From CAYUWG01 sp964448285 (GTDB lineage Bacteria > Bacteroidota > Ignavibacteria > SZUA-365), in contig CAYUWG010000137.1 of assembly GCA_964448285.1 (NCBI GenBank), positions 1 to 6,352 on the forward strand: 6,352 nt of DNA, written 5' to 3'. Both the position numbers and the translations under genes were made by a program. The stretch's first letter is position 1, and the number at the start of each line of letters is the position of its first letter. The notes beneath the pieces were generated by a model, which saw only the letters and a list, made by a program, of their open reading frames with translations, was not told the DNA's origin and did not search any database. Below, piece after piece: positions 1-5,121 of the stretch.

Positions 1-667
1 TCCCATACCCGAACACATACACTTGCATTCTATTCACGTTGGCGAGCGAGATGCAGTCGGAAAGGGTTCTTGCCCCTCTCGTGTTCTGTCCGTTCGTGAA
101 GACAATCACTCTCCGAACTTCATTTGTCCCATCGAGGCGAACGCTCTGAATCGCCTCATAGACTCCATCCCACAATGCGGATTCCCCACCGCTTTGAACG
201 CTATCTATCGCAGCGCTGATTAGACTCGAGTCCGTAGTCATGTGCTGAAGCGTTCGTACCGAATCATTGAAGGTAAATACAGAGGCCTGACTCCCAGTAA
301 ACATTTGATGATTCGCAATCCAATGTGCAGCACTCTTTACAGCGGAGAGTTTACTTGCCATGTAGGAACTGCCGTCTATTGTGAAACCGAAGGAAAAGCG
401 TGGCGAGTTGTCTATAGGCGGTAGACGAACTTCAAAGGAGTCGATCTCGATTCCGTCTTCGAAAATCCTGTAGCTCTGCTTATCGGGGAGATATTGAAAT
501 CCGTAACCACACCAGGGCAAATAGTACAACTCGATCTTCGGCCAGTTATTGATGATCTTCTTGAAATCGGGGTTCGGTTGTGCCTGAATACCCGTTCCGC
601 ACATGAGAAAAACACCGATGCCTGCGAACAGCAATCGTAATCGTCTCCAGTAAATTTTCCGATACAC
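1..667 (-). CDS. Secreted VWA-domain protein, N-terminal part (runs off the left edge)
   Basis: The minus-strand frame from the GTG at 667 is open for 222 codons to the window edge. It begins with a basic N-terminus (YRKIYWRRLRL), a hydrophobic stretch (about residues 12-24) and a plausible signal peptidase I site after Ile-Gln-Ala29, so the product should be exported. Cys23 lies in FLMC, which is a poor lipobox. Residues 92-222 read as a von Willebrand factor A fold: first strand FSFGFTIDGSSYM, then VFTFNDSV, GGESALWDG and RVIVFTNGQN. VWA domains usually bind a ligand through a metal held by DxSxS, a Thr and an Asp. Here these positions read D98-x-S100-x-Y102, S163 and N192, so the metal site is degenerate. 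A short beta-rich segment (about 44-85, including YRIFEDGIEIDSFEVR) precedes the domain. The GTG start is chosen because GGAGGAGGTG lies just upstream and an in-frame TAA sits at 698-700. The ligand and the C-terminal part are not visible. VWA fold is fairly certain; function is unknown. Confidence 0.85.
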   Translation of the reverse strand, partial: MYRKIYWRRLRLLFAGIGVFLMCGTGIQAQPNPDFKKIINNWPKIELYYLPWCGYGFQYLPDKQSYRIFEDGIEIDSFEVRLPPIDNSPRFSFGFTIDGSSYMASKLSAVKSAAHWIANHQMFTGSQASVFTFNDSVRTLQHMTTDSSLISAAIDSVQSGGESALWDGVYEAIQSVRLDGTNEVRRVIVFTNGQNTRGARTLSDCISLANVNRMQVYVFGYG

Positions 668-671
668 AGGG

Positions 672-681
672 CACCTCCTCC
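672..681 (-). promoter_or_regulatory. Strong Shine-Dalgarno that fixes the GTG start of the VWA gene
   Basis: The minus strand reads GGAGGAGGTG, four bases (CCCT) before the GTG at 667. This is a near-perfect anti-16S complement and much better than that of most other genes here. It decides the start in favour of GTG 667 over the in-frame ATG at 604, which would cut away the signal peptide. Confidence 0.8.
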
Positions 682-699
682 GTGATGTTGGTGTCTGTT

Positions 700-705
700 A
701 TTCTA
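700..705 (-). promoter_or_regulatory. Possible -10 element for the VWA gene
   Basis: The minus strand has TAGAAT (five of six matches to TATAAT) about 33 bases before the GTG start. No good -35 hexamer lies at the expected distance; TGCTTT is the nearest at 17 bases. It would give the VWA gene a short leader of its own within the 102-base gap after engB. Weak evidence; read-through from engB is equally possible. Confidence 0.25.
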
Positions 706-719
706 TTTCGCGAAAGATT

Positions 720-769
720 CCGAAAGCATTGAGCTTTCAGTAGTAAAGATGGATTGAAGGCGCTTTCGG
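720..769. repeat. Inverted repeats sharing one arm, between engB and the VWA gene
   Basis: CCGAAAGC at 720-727 is the exact reverse complement of GCTTTCGG at 762-769. Its inner part GAAAGC (722-727) also pairs with GCTTTC at 733-738, with a five-base loop. The two pairings exclude one another. The distal arm directly abuts the engB stop codon (770-772). No run of T follows on the minus strand, so this is not a standard intrinsic terminator; it could protect a 3' end or be incidental. Confidence 0.4.
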
Positions 770-1360
770 TTACATTCCGGACGCCTGAAAAATGATCGAA
801 AGAAGCTCCTTCTTGCCCCATCCTTTTACCGATGAGAAAGACAACAGGTCACCTTCGTACCCTCTTCCCTTAAATGCAGAAAACAGTTCGCGTTGTCGCT
901 TTGAGCGATCCTTCTGCGAGAGCTTATCGGATTTCGTCAGAACGATTTGAGTCGGGAGTCGCCAATCCATCAGAAGATCGAGCATCTCTGCATCGAGGTC
1001 CTGCAATTGATGGCGCGAATCGACGAGAAGTACGACGAGTACGATGGGCCGTCCGCTCGTGAGGTATGCCGTGATGAGTTTCCCCCACGATGCCCGTTCG
1101 GATTGAGGGACCTTCGCATAGCCGTACCCCGGAAGATCGACAAAGCGCAACTTCTCATCGACGCGGAAGAAATTTATGAGGCGAGTTTTGCCGGGCGTCG
1201 CACTGACCTTCGCAAGTTGCTTTCGCCCGGTTATTGTGTTGAGAAGAGTGGATTTCCCGACGTTCGACCGTCCGACGAAAACGATCTCCGGCAGCGAGGG
1301 CTTCGGAAATTGCTTCACCGACGCAGCGCTGATCTCGAATAAGGATTGATGGATGTTCAT
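770..1360 (-). CDS. engB: Ribosome biogenesis GTPase EngB (YsxC/YihA)
   Basis: 196-residue TrmE-Era-EngA-EngB-type GTPase of the size usual for EngB. All nucleotide-binding motifs are intact: P-loop GRSNVGKS (30-37), switch I TPGKT (55-59), DLPG (75-78) followed by the YGYAKV typical of the family, TKSD (142-145) giving guanine specificity, and SSVKGWGK (176-183) as G5. In well-studied bacteria EngB hydrolyses GTP in the cytoplasm and is needed for late maturation of the 50S subunit. The ATG at 1360 gives the usual short N-terminal lead of about 25 residues before the first strand. No convincing Shine-Dalgarno lies upstream, so translation may start from a very short leader. It is divergent from the DinB-like gene (54-base gap) and is followed after 102 bases by the VWA gene on the same strand. 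Identification is firm. Confidence 0.97.
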   Translation of the reverse strand: MNIHQSLFEISAASVKQFPKPSLPEIVFVGRSNVGKSTLLNTITGRKQLAKVSATPGKTRLINFFRVDEKLRFVDLPGYGYAKVPQSERASWGKLITAYLTSGRPIVLVVLLVDSRHQLQDLDAEMLDLLMDWRLPTQIVLTKSDKLSQKDRSKRQRELFSAFKGRGYEGDLLSFSSVKGWGKKELLSIIFQASGM

Positions 1361-1364
1361 GCGA

Positions 1365-1370
1365 TAAAAT
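1365..1370 (+). promoter_or_regulatory. Possible -10 element of the DinB-like gene
   Basis: TAAAAT (preceded by GA) in the divergent gap matches five of six bases of TATAAT and lies 44 bases before the ATG at 1415. The -35 is unclear: TTGATG at 1346-1351 is a good hexamer but leaves only a 13-base spacer. Position in a short divergent intergenic gap supports a promoter here; the exact boxes are uncertain. Confidence 0.35.
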
Positions 1371-1382
1371 ACGGTTCACCGT
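1371..1382. repeat. Short inverted repeat in the engB/DinB divergent promoter gap
   Basis: ACGGT-TC-ACCGT is a perfect 5-base inverted repeat with a two-base spacer. It sits directly after the candidate -10 for the rightward gene and just upstream of the engB start on the other strand. A repressor bound here could affect both genes. No known operator is recognised, and a repeat this short can arise by chance. Confidence 0.3.
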
Positions 1383-1400
1383 CCTATCTTGCAGGCCGTG

Positions 1401-1408
1401 AAAGGAAG
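1401..1408 (+). promoter_or_regulatory. Shine-Dalgarno that sets the DinB-like start at 1415
   Basis: AAAGGAAG ends six bases before the ATG at 1415. The frame is open further upstream to a TTG at 1346, but that codon lies upstream of the candidate -10 and overlaps the start of engB, and the extra residues do not resemble the family. Confidence 0.65.
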
Positions 1409-1414
1409 AACCGC

Positions 1415-1942
1415 ATGACGTACGATTCACTCGACACCGTTTCCTTCGCTCTTGCAGAAGGTCTCAAGGTACTGGAAGAATCTGTGAGACGATTCCCTGA
1501 AGAACTTCGAACAAAAAAGCCGGAACCAGAGGTATGGTCGCTTGAAAAAATCGTCGAACACGTTGCCATCGTCGAGGAAGTGACGGTGCGTCTTCTCACT
1601 TCGCTTATCGCGAAAGCGAAACCAAGAACCGTCGCTGCTATCGAGCCGATTCGCATTCCGGACGTCGCTGATTATGCCCCTTCGGCACAAGTCCGCACGA
1701 CTGCACGCTTCGAACCGACAGGGACGGTCACTCTCGAAGAATCACGAAGACGCATCCGATTGACGCATGAAAAGTTCGATGAAATGAGGCAGCGAATCGA
1801 GGCGATCGATCCTGCCTCGGTTCGGTTTCCCCATCCGATTCTCGGTCCACTCGACATCGGCCAGTGGTTGGTCTTCATCGCTGAACACCGGATACGTCAT
1901 GCACGGCAGATCGATGAGCGTATTCACAATGCGTCTTCATAA
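1415..1942 (+). CDS. DinB-like (DinB/YfiT superfamily) four-helix protein
   Basis: 175 residues, predicted almost all helical. The pattern matches the DinB/YfiT fold, a four-helix bundle that usually carries a metal held by three His: His49 in WSLEKIVEHV, and His158 and His162 in AEHRIRHARQI near the C-terminus. All three are present, so a divalent metal site is likely. Family members include thiol transferases, bacillithiol S-transferases and damage-inducible proteins, and many have no known reaction. The sequence does not say which applies, so no substrate is given. The start at 1415 follows AAAGGAAG at a good distance. It is divergent from engB, and the lipoprotein gene begins 28 bases after its stop, so the two are probably one transcript. 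Fold assignment is good; biological role is open. Confidence 0.85.
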   Translation: MTYDSLDTVSFALAEGLKVLEESVRRFPEELRTKKPEPEVWSLEKIVEHVAIVEEVTVRLLTSLIAKAKPRTVAAIEPIRIPDVADYAPSAQVRTTARFEPTGTVTLEESRRRIRLTHEKFDEMRQRIEAIDPASVRFPHPILGPLDIGQWLVFIAEHRIRHARQIDERIHNASS

Positions 1943-1970
1943 TCCACACGGAGTTTCCTATCATCGTTGT

Positions 1971-2891
1971 ATGAAATGCCGGTCCTTCGTTCTTTCGTTA
2001 CTCACACTTACCGTTATCGCATGCAAGGAGCGTCCAGCGTCCATGGATAGTGAAGCACATAAAAGAGAAATAGAGGAGTGGCGTGCGTACCGCATCGGAC
2101 GTCTCACGAGCGAAACAGGGTGGCTGACATTAGCGGGACTATTCTGGCTCGAGGAAGGAGACAACACGATCGGCTCGGATTCGACGCATGACGTCATCCT
2201 CCCGAAATCCGTACCGGCAAACGTTGGAATCATTCGCCGTAACGGCTCCACGCTCGAATTCATCGCGGAGCGGAACGTCGATGTTTTTTCCGGCGAAGAC
2301 CGTGTATCTAAAACTCCCTTAAGAAGCGATGAAGCCGGGAGTGCAACGCCAACGATCCTCCGAATCGGTGCTGTGCGCTTCTATGTGATTCAACGCGGCG
2401 ACAAACTCGGTGTCCGCGTGAAAGACAGCGAAAGCCGCGTACGAAAGGAGTTCAGGGGATTGGATTACTTCCCCATCGATAGCAAGTGGCGGTTGGAAGC
2501 TCGCTTCGTCCCATTCGATAAACCGGAAACGATGCGTATCCCAACGACGGCCGGAACGGAAGACGTGTACGTGTTTCCCGGTTCTCTCCATTTCGAAATC
2601 GACGGCAAAGTTGTGACGCTCGATGCTGCTTTGGAATCCGATTCCGCGAAAGAATATTTCATCATGTTCGGTGATAAAACGAACGGGAACGAAACGTACG
2701 GAGGAGGACGGGAAATGTACGTCTCCATTCCAGCGCCAGGCACTCCGGTAATCATCGATTTCAACAAAGCATATAATTGGCCGTGCGTCTTCACCCCATA
2801 TGCGACCTGCCCTGTTCCACCGCCACAGAATCGCCTGCCGGTTAGGGTAGAAGCTGGCGAAAAAATGTACTCAGCCGATTACGGAAAGTAG
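1971..2891 (+). CDS. DUF1684 family lipoprotein
   Basis: The start at 1971 gives a 306-residue protein with a lipoprotein signal: KCR, a hydrophobic core, and lipobox V15-I-A-C18. It should be lipid-anchored to an envelope membrane after export. Features typical of DUF1684 are in order: EEWRAYRIGRL (35-45), GWLTLAGLFWL (50-60), IGSD (67-70), YFPIDSKWRLEARF (166-179), ETYGGGR (241-247), DFNKAYN (263-269), and the C-terminal PC...YATCPVPPPQN (271-287) followed by AGEK (295-298). C272 and C280 could pair or bind metal. The family is widespread and has no established biochemical role. The frame is open upstream to 1899 inside the DinB-like gene, with an alternative ATG at 1929, but only 1971 places the signal peptide at the terminus. 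A Shine-Dalgarno is poor (GGAG lies 17 bases away). Probably translated from the DinB-like transcript. Family call is firm; function is unknown. Confidence 0.9.
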   Translation: MKCRSFVLSLLTLTVIACKERPASMDSEAHKREIEEWRAYRIGRLTSETGWLTLAGLFWLEEGDNTIGSDSTHDVILPKSVPANVGIIRRNGSTLEFIAERNVDVFSGEDRVSKTPLRSDEAGSATPTILRIGAVRFYVIQRGDKLGVRVKDSESRVRKEFRGLDYFPIDSKWRLEARFVPFDKPETMRIPTTAGTEDVYVFPGSLHFEIDGKVVTLDAALESDSAKEYFIMFGDKTNGNETYGGGREMYVSIPAPGTPVIIDFNKAYNWPCVFTPYATCPVPPPQNRLPVRVEAGEKMYSADYGK

Positions 2892-2923
2892 GATATCGCC
2901 GAGTACGCCTGTTTCAGTCCGGG

Positions 2924-2935
2924 AAAAAAATTTTT
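2924..2935 (+). promoter_or_regulatory. A/T tract upstream of the RRM promoter, possible UP element
   Basis: Seven A followed by five T lie 20 bases before the candidate -35, about 55-65 bases upstream of the expected transcription start. Such tracts can contact the alpha C-terminal domain or bend DNA. There is no GC-rich stem before it, so I do not read it as a terminator for the lipoprotein gene. Confidence 0.35.
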
Positions 2936-2955
2936 ACGTCAGCCGGTAAATTCTT

Positions 2956-2982
2956 TTGACTGGGAGAGATTCGACATATATT
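2956..2982 (+). promoter_or_regulatory. Sigma70-type promoter of the RRM protein gene
   Basis: TTGACT (2956-2961; five of six matches to TTGACA) and TATATT (2977-2982; five of six matches to TATAAT) are separated by 15 bases; shifting to the overlapping TATTAG makes it 17. This is the best promoter in the window. Transcription would start near 2989, leaving a leader of about 90 bases before the ATG at 3082. Confidence 0.65.
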
Positions 2983-2988
2983 AGCGCC

Positions 2989-3081
2989 CAGAACGCGGTT
3001 CACTTCGGTCGATTTGGATGGCAGCCGCTTAGAAGAATCCCCAGTGCCGTGAAGTTTTCTATTCACATTATCGGTTAAGGC
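2989..3081 (+). other. Long 5' leader of the RRM gene with competing short pairings
   Basis: Between the expected start of transcription and the ATG, GTGAA at 3049-3053 can pair with TTCAC at 3062-3066 (eight-base loop, ending 15 bases before the start codon) or with an earlier TTCAC at 2999-3003. The two pairings cannot coexist. A four-codon open frame (ATG at 3018, stop at 3030-3032) is also present but has no ribosome-binding site. Long structured leaders are known for cold-responsive RNA-binding proteins; regulation here is an inference only. Confidence 0.35.
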
Positions 3082-3342
3082 ATGGCAAAAAAACTCTACG
3101 TCGGCAACATCCCATGGAACACGTCGGAAGACGACTTGCGAAACAAGTTTTCCGAATTCGGTTCCGTTGATGAGGTTCTCATCATCAAGGATAAAATTTC
3201 CGGTCGCTCAAAAGGCTTCGGATTCGTCACGTTCAACAACGATGACGAAGCGGATGCCGCAATGAACGCCCTGAACGGTCAGCAGTTCAACGGACGCCAG
3301 TTGAACATCAACGAAGCACGTCCGCAAGTCCCGCGCTCGTAA
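3082..3342 (+). CDS. Single-domain RRM RNA-binding protein
   Basis: 86 residues forming one complete RNA recognition motif. RNP2 is LYVGNI (5-10) and RNP1 is KGFGFVTF (44-51), with the RNA-stacking aromatics Tyr6, Phe46 and Phe48 all in place. The beta-alpha-beta-beta-alpha-beta order is complete and ends at LNINEARP. Only about six residues (QVPRS) follow the domain, so the Gly-rich tail found in several cyanobacterial Rbp and related proteins is missing. Such short bacterial RRM proteins bind single-stranded RNA in the cytoplasm, and some are cold-induced; the targets here are unknown. The gene has its own promoter and long leader and ends in a terminator, so it is probably monocistronic. 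It converges on the alpha operon. The Shine-Dalgarno is poor: AAGG lies only one base before the ATG. Domain call is firm; role is inferred. Confidence 0.95.
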   Translation: MAKKLYVGNIPWNTSEDDLRNKFSEFGSVDEVLIIKDKISGRSKGFGFVTFNNDDEADAAMNALNGQQFNGRQLNINEARPQVPRS

Positions 3343-3365
3343 CAGACCTTTGGCCTGATAAAAGA

Positions 3366-3387
3366 AAAGCCGCGTCGTCGCGGCTTT
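3366..3387. terminator. Bidirectional intrinsic terminator between the RRM gene and the alpha operon
   Basis: AAAGCCGCG (3366-3374) and CGCGGCTTT (3379-3387) form a perfect nine-base stem around a TCGT loop. On the plus strand CCATTTT follows the stem; on the minus strand a stronger T-rich tract follows (TTTTCTTTTAT when read with the end of the stem). It lies 23 bases after the RRM stop and 23 bases after the rplQ stop on the opposite strand, which is what a shared terminator for convergent genes should look like. Confidence 0.88.
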
Positions 3388-3410
3388 CCATTTTCGTTAT
3401 CAGTCCGATT

Positions 3411-4049
3411 TCAGCTTTTCTCCCCTTCATCTCCGTCGGTAGAAGCGATTGCATCGGTTTGTGATTGGCTTTCCTCGACAGTGGTTTTCTCTGCCGAAGC
3501 GTCGATTTCATGTGCTGTCGCTTCAACCTCTTCCTGTGTATGGGCTACATCCGTGGCCGCTTCTTCTTTCACAGGATGTGCGGGGCGCGTTTGTTTGCGG
3601 CGCTGCTCTGCAGCCTTGGACCGCTCAACGCGTTTCGCGCGGGTCTTCGTGTCCTGCGCTTCATTGTAATCAACCAATTCGATGACGGCCATTTCCGCGC
3701 CATCGCCGAGACGATTTCCAAGCGCTAAGACGCGCGTGTAACCGCCCGGTCGTTTACCGACTTTCTCCGCAACATCGGTGAAGAGCATCTTTACGGCATC
3801 CTTGTCCTGAATGAACTTCGCGACTTCACGACGTGCGTGAACGTCCACAGGATTTCCGCTTTTCTCAGAAAGATACGCGTCGCGCGCGCGGGTAATGATC
3901 GGCTCGATGATCCGGCGCGTTTCCTTCGCTTTCGCAAGCGTCGTTCGTATTTTCTTGTGTTTGATCAATGCAGTAGAAAGCGACGCCAGCAGCGCTTTGC
4001 GGTGGCTCGCGGTTCGACTGAGTTTTCTTCCAACTTTTTGATGTCTCAT
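3411..4049 (-). CDS. rplQ: 50S ribosomal protein L17 with a long charged C-terminal tail
   Basis: Residues 1-129 are a complete L17: MRHQKVGRKLSRTASHRKAL at the start, the IRTTLAKAKETRRIIEPII segment (34-52), and RPGGYTRVLALGNRLGDGAEMAVIELVDYNE to close the fold. L17 binds 23S rRNA close to the peptide exit region of the 50S subunit. The protein is 212 residues, against about 120-130 for most bacterial L17. The extra 83 residues are low-complexity: first basic (about 135-157, rich in Lys, Arg and Gln), then Ala/Glu/Thr/Ser-rich and acidic to the end. Longer tails on L17 do occur in some phyla. It is the last gene of the alpha operon, 14 bases after rpoA, with the terminator hairpin beginning 23 bases beyond its stop. 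The Shine-Dalgarno is weak, so translational coupling to rpoA is likely. Confidence 0.97.
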   Translation of the reverse strand: MRHQKVGRKLSRTASHRKALLASLSTALIKHKKIRTTLAKAKETRRIIEPIITRARDAYLSEKSGNPVDVHARREVAKFIQDKDAVKMLFTDVAEKVGKRPGGYTRVLALGNRLGDGAEMAVIELVDYNEAQDTKTRAKRVERSKAAEQRRKQTRPAHPVKEEAATDVAHTQEEVEATAHEIDASAEKTTVEESQSQTDAIASTDGDEGEKS

Positions 4050-4063
4050 AGCTCTGACTCGGG

Positions 4064-5071
4064 TTAATTATCGTTCGTTTCAACCGGTGATGGGATGTTC
4101 AGGTAACGATCGACGTCCATCCCGAATTTCAAGCCGAAATCTTCGACCATCAATCCAAGTTCCGCTAACGACTTGCGTCCGAAATTGCGAAACTTGAGCA
4201 TCTCCGATTCATCGCGGCGAACCAACTCTCCGATCGTCTTGATGTTGGCTGCTTTCAGGCAGTTGTGTGAACGCACGGAGAGTTCCAATTCGTCAACGGG
4301 TGTGAGGAGAATCTTCCGGATGCGCGCGACTTCCTCGTCCTCTTCGGATAGTCCTTCTTCGCCTTTCTTTGAGATGTCGAAATTGATGAACATCTGAATA
4401 TGGTCGTTGATGATATGCGCAGATTGGGAGAGTGCATCCTCCGGCGTGATGGAACCGTCCGTCGTAATTTCGAGCGTCAGCTTATCGTAGTCGGTGCTTC
4501 CGCCGACACGCGTCGGTTCGATGATGTACCGCACGTTCTTGATCGGAGTGAAAATCGCATCGATAGGAATCACACCGATCGTGTGATCCGCTCCCTTGTT
4601 TTCTTCAGCGGGCACGTACCCGCGTCCTCGTCCAACGCGGAGTTCCATGCCGAGCTTGGCCTTCGATCCGAGCGTGCAGATGAATTTCTCCGGATTGAGA
4701 ATCTCGAATTCCGGCGATGCCGCCTGAATGTCCGCCGCTGTGAATTCGTGCGGGCCGTCGAGATTGATTACGATCTTGTTCGCCTTCGGATTAATGGGTT
4801 TGAGGCGAATTTCCTTCAGGTTCAGGATGATCTCGGATACGTCCTCTACGATCCCGTGTATCGTGGAGAACTCGTGGAGAACTCCATCGATCTTCACCGA
4901 GATTATCGCCGAACCGGGTAATGAGGAGAGCAGAACGCGACGAAAGGAATTGCCGATCGTCACTCCATATCCCTTTTCCAAGGGTTGAATAATAAACCGT
5001 CCGAAGGTTGTGGAATAACTCGCTTCGTCCAGAACAATGCCGTCGGGCATTTGAATCATTGTCATCGTCAT
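4064..5071 (-). CDS. rpoA: DNA-directed RNA polymerase subunit alpha
   Basis: 335 residues, full length. The N-terminal domain (about 1-235) holds the dimerisation and assembly region, including FGRFIIQPLEKGYGVTIGNS and FRRVLLSSLPGSAI (43-56). An acidic linker (236-248, GEEGLSEEDEE) leads to the C-terminal domain (about 252-335) with LSVRSHNCLKAANI, where Arg267 and Asn270 match the E. coli DNA-contacting Arg265 and Asn268, and NFGRKSLAELG (296-306). Alpha nucleates assembly of the polymerase, and its C-terminal domain binds UP elements and activators. The N-terminus MTMTMIQMPDG has several ATG codons; 5071 is chosen because it lies nearest GGAG (12 bases upstream). The gene sits 50 bases after rpsD and 14 before rplQ in the standard alpha-operon position. 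No irregularities. Confidence 0.98.
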   Translation of the reverse strand: MTMTMIQMPDGIVLDEASYSTTFGRFIIQPLEKGYGVTIGNSFRRVLLSSLPGSAIISVKIDGVLHEFSTIHGIVEDVSEIILNLKEIRLKPINPKANKIVINLDGPHEFTAADIQAASPEFEILNPEKFICTLGSKAKLGMELRVGRGRGYVPAEENKGADHTIGVIPIDAIFTPIKNVRYIIEPTRVGGSTDYDKLTLEITTDGSITPEDALSQSAHIINDHIQMFINFDISKKGEEGLSEEDEEVARIRKILLTPVDELELSVRSHNCLKAANIKTIGELVRRDESEMLKFRNFGRKSLAELGLMVEDFGLKFGMDVDRYLNIPSPVETNDN

Positions 5072-5121
5072 CGTGTCTCGTTTCTCCGTTGGATTCAGAA
5101 GTAAAGAACTGTTTGGTCGTG

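Noticed and set aside
412..821. Minus-strand open frames at 412-615 and 546-821
   Set aside because: They overlap the VWA gene in other frames, and the second also runs into the end of engB. The VWA frame from GTG 667 has a signal peptide, a strong ribosome-binding site and a recognisable fold.
947..1342. 131-codon open frame on the plus strand
   Set aside because: It lies entirely antisense to engB, whose GTPase motifs are all intact, and its product has no recognisable features.
1346..1414. Upstream TTG start extending the DinB-like protein by 23 residues
   Set aside because: It would start upstream of the candidate -10 and overlap engB; the ATG at 1415 has a well-placed Shine-Dalgarno.
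2996..3003. CGGTTCAC shared by the RRM leader and the engB/DinB promoter gap (1372-1379)
   Set aside because: An 8-base match between two regions of this size is not unusual by chance, and the inverted-repeat context differs.
3018..3032. Four-codon open frame (Met-Ala-Ala-Ala) in the RRM leader
   Set aside because: No Shine-Dalgarno and a length easily met by chance; noted only as part of the leader.
4400..4921. 173-codon open frame on the plus strand
   Set aside because: It is an antisense shadow of rpoA; the composition is Arg-rich as expected from reversed codons, and no ribosome-binding site was seen.
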